NCBI RefSeq assembly: GCF_018873765.1
Contig: NC_057925.1
Span: forward strand, 7,451,568 to 7,515,567
Source of the DNA: Telopea speciosissima
Lineage: Eukaryota > Streptophyta > Magnoliopsida > Proteales > Proteaceae
Direction of reading: 5' to 3'
DNA length: 64,000 nucleotides
Shown: positions 59,639-64,000 of the stretch, piece after piece
Numbering within the stretch: position 1 is the stretch's first letter
How the letters are laid out: each line of letters starts with the position of its first letter
The notes under the pieces: generated by a model
Told to the model about the DNA's origin: nothing
What the model saw: the letters and a program-made list of their open reading frames with translations, nothing else
Database searches by the model: none
Program-made: the position numbers and the translations under genes

Positions 59639-62515
59639 TGTCACACCCGTATCCCGACAAGGGATAAAATACAATATCAGGGTATGATTGGGGTGACACG
59701 CGTCATCCCACCTCACCGCCAGGATCTCGGCGATGGCCAACTCACAGTCATAAACCAATATTACAATACAATAATATCAGTAGTGCGAAAGACAAAGGTA
59801 TATTACATTTCCAACGATCATAAAATAAGCGGAGCGTTCTGATGAGTTACCTCATGTTCATACGGCTAAGTGATACGTAAATAGTTTGGATGGACATCCC
59901 GAATGACCATAGCATAACTATCCCAAAACAAATATAACAATAAATATTTATATAAGGCACGTGGCCCAAAAAAACAAAAGAAGGGAATAAGTCCCAAGTA
60001 TCAATACAGCCCGTAGGCACAATCATCATGGGCAACCATCGCCATGATCCTCGCCACGTCTCTCGGCTCCACGTAAAGCATCCGCATCAAAATCTAAAAA
60101 GAATGTGTACACGGGGTTAGCTCCACCGAGCTAGTGAGAGAGAAAAGGGGATGCACAATCACACAATCACAAATAGTCCATGGTGCATGCTATTATTAAT
60201 TTATTTACCACCTAACACACAATGCTAAGTCAATGGGTATATGCTCATGCAATAACTCGGGAAGACATTGTGGATCCTTCCATTCTCACCACAATGCAAC
60301 CTCAATTATTACTATGGAGCCCGCGCCGGTCGTAGTCATCACCACCCCAGGCGGACCCGATAACCATTACTACCCCTGGCCTGGCCTCTCTAACTCTCCA
60401 CAGGCGCAGGGTGCTGCGCTACCCAACACCTAAACCCCTGTTGGTAAGGGTCGTAGCATAGGAACGAGCCATTTACCACCTAACACACAATGCTAAGTCA
60501 ATGGGTATATGCTCTGCAATAACTCGGGAAGACATTGTGGATCCTTCCATTCTCACCACAATGCAACCTCAATTATTACTATGGAGCCGCGCCGGTCGTA
60601 GTCATCACCACCCGCAGGCGGACCGATAACCATTACTACCCCGGCCTGGCCTCTCTAACTCTCCACAAGCGGAGTGCTCGCTACCCAACACCTAAACCCC
60701 TGTTGGTAAGGGTCGTAGCATAGGAACGAGCCTAACCACGGATATACTACATGAATCCTATCGTGTTGAGAGGTACATCCGGGTGTGTCAACGCCCCATT
60801 CCATCTAACACCCGGGTACTAGCACAACACGGCGCATACAGACAAGAATGAGATGCAATATACAATTCCACGTAATTCGGGGTTCCGGTGCGATTTCCAC
60901 ACCGTAACCCAACACAAATCCATATCATCCAAATCATCATCATCGAATAAGAATAAATGCAAATATGCAATCATGCTTGAATGATAATGTCACAATATAA
61001 TTCATAAATGCATGAATAAGCAATAGTAAACAAGCTCAAACAATCACCCAAACCCACTCACCAATTACTTCAAGTGGAATTTGTATAAGCGCAACGATTC
61101 CCGCTTAAAATCACCCCATTGCACATATGTTGGCACCTATGGAAGTGAATAAGAGTGTGAGAGAGTGTAGGGGAGGCCTCATAGAGAAACCCCACCATTT
61201 ACATAAGTTATAAGCCTTAAAACGCATCGGAGGCAACGTCGGACTCAGCGAGGCTTGCCTCCGACCTTGCCTCCGACCTTCCCTCGCAGCTCGGGACACA
61301 TCGGAGGCAAACATCGGACTCACGCAGTCTTGCCTCCGATGCAACCCAAGTGTGATTTCAAGGTCTTTAAAAGCCCAGGGTTGTCCCATTTGGTTCTCTA
61401 AGCCTCAAGGGACAAGGGAGGGGTGTCTTGGAGTCTATTTGGGTCTTAGAAACACCCAACATTCAAAGATTTAAGGGGGTTTAAAGGATCAAAAGCTCAA
61501 AAATCCAGATTTGGGGTTTTCTTTGGTGGTTGAAGCTTTAGAATCAAATAGATTCAGCAAGAGGTCAAAATTGAGGTCTTTATAGGATTGTAATGAAAAT
61601 AGGAAAGCATCCTACAAGGGAAACTACACATGACTCGAGCTAACCCTTTGGGTTTCAAAAAGAAATCCCCATCTTGGGGCTGCAACCAACGAACCACCCA
61701 AGCTCAAACGAGCAAGGGGGAAGAGAGAAAATGGGGGAAAAGGGCACTTGGCTTACCTGGTTTGAGGTACACACGATGTACCCTCTTTAAAGCTCCAAAC
61801 CCAGTTTCCTTCTTCTTCTTTCCTTCCTTCTCCTCCTTCTCCTCCTTGCCGCCTCCTCTCTTCAAAGCTCTCCTCTCCTTTCACGATTAGGTTAGGAAAG
61901 AGAAAGAAAAAGAAAGACTAAGGAATAGTCTTACCCCTCTCTCTCATATAGAAAATCATTTTTAATGGCCTGTTTGGATAAGGCCTCATAAGTGTAGGCT
62001 AGGTCCTGTTTGGATAGGGTCAAACAACCATCCACCCTTACACAAGCTCTAAAAATCCTAACTTGGGCCCCAAGGCCCACATAAGGTCAAGTTAATAAAA
62101 AGGGGTAAGGGTAGGGTCAAACATGGCAGGACACCAATAGTACCTTAGCCACGGTGGTCTCACCCACAAGGGTCCTTGTCGCAGCATTGGATGCGGGTCG
62201 GAGGCAACCAGAACCTTGCCTCCGATGCGAGTGGGAAGGTGGTTCCCACCATAAGAGGTCGGGCCTTTGGACCACACTTCGAGGGCTTTGAGAGGGCAGT
62301 AAGCACACAATAAAATTTGGTCAACTACTTACCCCTGACACGTCAAGGGGCAACCTCCATGGTCCCGACTAGTTTCCACCGCAACCTCGTACATGGTCAA
62401 TATAGCTGGGTTTGACCACCAGTGAGAACAACTCACCGGCATAAGTGGCAGTGATAACTACACGTCACGGGGAAGAATTAATAATTAATTATACTCCCGG
62501 GGTGCGGGTATAACA
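59639..62515 (-). mobile_element. Large LTR of a Gypsy-type retrotransposon
   Basis: On the - strand it starts TGTTATACCCGCACCCCGGG (complement of the end at 62515) and ends GGGTGTGACA at 59639, a TG..CA LTR of 2,877 bp with similar inverted ends, as in Tekay/Del-type Gypsy elements. Just inside, on the - strand, lie atttcggggacgaaatttct and aaggtggggagaa, matching the usual end of Gypsy pol and the polypurine tract. The LTR contains cggaggcaa / ttgcctccg repeats (61225-61340, 62205-62225). The left flank is agtgg; the other side of the element lies outside the window. Confidence 0.75.
60203..60738. repeat. 268-bp tandem duplication inside the LTR
   Basis: Unit 1 starts atttaccacctaacacac at 60203, unit 2 at 60471. 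Both run to ggtcgtagcataggaacgag. The units differ mostly by single-base gains and losses clustered in C- and G-rich runs (60330-60420 against 60585-60690). Confidence 0.85.
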
Positions 62516-64000
62516 TTCTCCCCACCTTACAAGAAATTTCGTCCCCGAAATTTGAGGCGACTAGGGTCTCAAGTGATAAGGGCTGTTGGATAACAACATC
62601 CCAAGTCACCCACATCTTAAACTAAGTCAAAGGTCGGGTCAAGATGAGGAAGTGCCTACATGTCACAGCAAGTCGGTTCCACAATTCTCTTTTCCTTACA
62701 GGTCAAATTACCACAGGGTGTGGCTCACAATAACCCTAGGAAAACAGGGGTTCCAACTACTAAGTTAAGTCTCAAGGACCAAAGGTTCCCTAGATCTTCC
62801 GGATCAGGTGATACCACTCTAGCCTTCACTACTCTGGTCATTCTTGGGTTACGAGGATTTAACCTGTCCATGACCCAACATAGGGTTTACATTCTGAAGG
62901 CTTTCACATCCGGTTGTCTCATTACCTAACCCAACTTTAGAATGATTTAGAATATTGATGGAATCTCCTATTATTCACTCCCGATGACGGAGGGAACGCA
63001 TTTGGTGATCCATTACCCCATTCATATCTTCGTTGGAGAAGGTCTTGTTACATCCTTCGGTTTCAACTTTCACAACCTTTAAACCTACTACACGCTTATC
63101 CCACAAGGAAGAGTCCACATCGGTCCTCTTTCGAGAACCAATAACCCTTTAATAGTTTTGGTCCAAGTCAACTCTTCAAGCAGGTCTCAATAAATTAACC
63201 TACTCGGTCATTAAATTCATTATTCATTACCCTAAGGTTTGGTCAACCAAGGTCGGGCTCCAACTAGTTTCACAAAAAGGTCGAGGTAAGTCATACTTAT
63301 AGTACCAGAGAATCACTCTAGTCACACAAGTCCAAGGTTCTAAGGGATAACTATATATATATATCACACCAATATGTAGGCATAGATTCAATAATTACAT
63401 TCAAATTCCTATGGACATATCTGTCATCTAGGTCAATCCACCGAACAAGAAGTTCTCAGACGCGTTCGCTAAGTCCTTTCTTTGGAAAGTCGAAACACGG
63501 TGTAGGACTTTCTCTATGAGTCTAAACAAGGTTTGGATGGACCAAGTAAAGTCCAAATAGAGTCATCACTAGCTTGAGGTGTTATGAGTGACTTCCAAAT
63601 ACACGTGACCTTCATGGCTTACTCAAATAAACAGCCCAAACCAGCCTATTACTTTCCTTTCCTAGTACCTACCCACGAGTTTAGATTCTACGCACCCCTT
63701 AAGGGTCTCTACCCGCATAGATTTAGGTTTCCCTATCCATAAGGTTTGAGTCCTTACATTCATAGGGTCTAAGGATCTTCATCCTCAAGGGTAACTCTTC
63801 TCCTTTTAGGTAAGAGAGGAGTCACTGTTACCAATGCCTGCTAGTTCTTATTAGCTGGCCCACGACAAGTCCTAACCTCTTTCAATTTTTAGGTATTAAC
63901 TAGACTCATGTGGTCCCCACAAATGGGTCACACAATAGGGAGTGTCCGATCTAGGGTATAGGCACAAGATCATCACATATAGGTGTGGTCAAAAGGTCTC
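62516..64000 (-). mobile_element. Interior of the Gypsy-type element, 3' part, no intact frame
   Basis: Directly inside the LTR is the polypurine tract and the sequence typical of the end of pol. The remaining 1.4 kb has only short frames on both strands, and I recognise no integrase or chromodomain. It is either strongly decayed or a non-coding large derivative. The element continues beyond the window edge. Confidence 0.5.

Overview
The window is nuclear DNA of a flowering plant. Signs are spliced genes with GT..AG introns, an Arabidopsis-type telomere motif (CCCTAAA) in a degenerate array, plant RTE-type and L1-type LINEs, Copia- and Gypsy-type LTRs, a TRIM element, many MITEs and a MULE transposase. 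I cannot name the species. Long, TE-rich introns would suit an early-diverging eudicot or magnoliid, but that is a guess.

Genes. The first 46 kb is a tandem array of three six-exon genes on the + strand (2097-10238, 15191-23215, 31882-46304). All belong to the extended short-chain dehydrogenase family of cinnamoyl-CoA reductase-like / phenylacetaldehyde reductase-like enzymes. All three read through without a stop when spliced by hand (331, 331 and 327 aa). Copies 1 and 2 are recent duplicates, alike in exons, introns and shared transposon insertions, with start codons 13,094 bp apart. Copy 3 is older, and its introns 2 and 5 are swollen by retrotransposons. Downstream of copy 2 lies a large inverted duplication (arms about 21690-24317 and 25600-28219) carrying an orphan reversed exon 6. 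Its spacer holds L1-type LINE pieces and a telomere-like array. A relic promoter/5'UTR of the same gene family sits at 13030-13481.

Transposon landscape. Several insertions can be resolved to the base: a solo LTR at 28991-29777 (target duplication AAGGC), a solo LTR at 53749-54529 (CAAAA) that splits an mTERF pseudogene, and a 314-bp TRIM at 37654-37967 (GGTAT). The TRIM lies inside an RTE LINE, which lies inside an LTR fragment, inside intron 2 of copy 3. Empty sites in copy 3 date a MULE-type MITE and an RTE tail to before the copy 1/2 duplication.

Right part (46-64 kb). It holds nested non-autonomous elements, an L1 LINE 3' end, the mTERF pseudogene, a 1.7-kb CA-rich minisatellite, a small GRF zinc-finger membrane protein gene (57479-57910), a convergent broken MULE transposase (58335-59518, - strand), and a 2.9-kb Gypsy-type LTR (59639-62515) with part of its interior, which lies in the MULE remnant.

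The reductases are the only clearly functional metabolic genes. The most interesting structural feature is the palindrome behind copy 2: read-through transcription would give a long hairpin RNA matching exon 6 of its neighbours.
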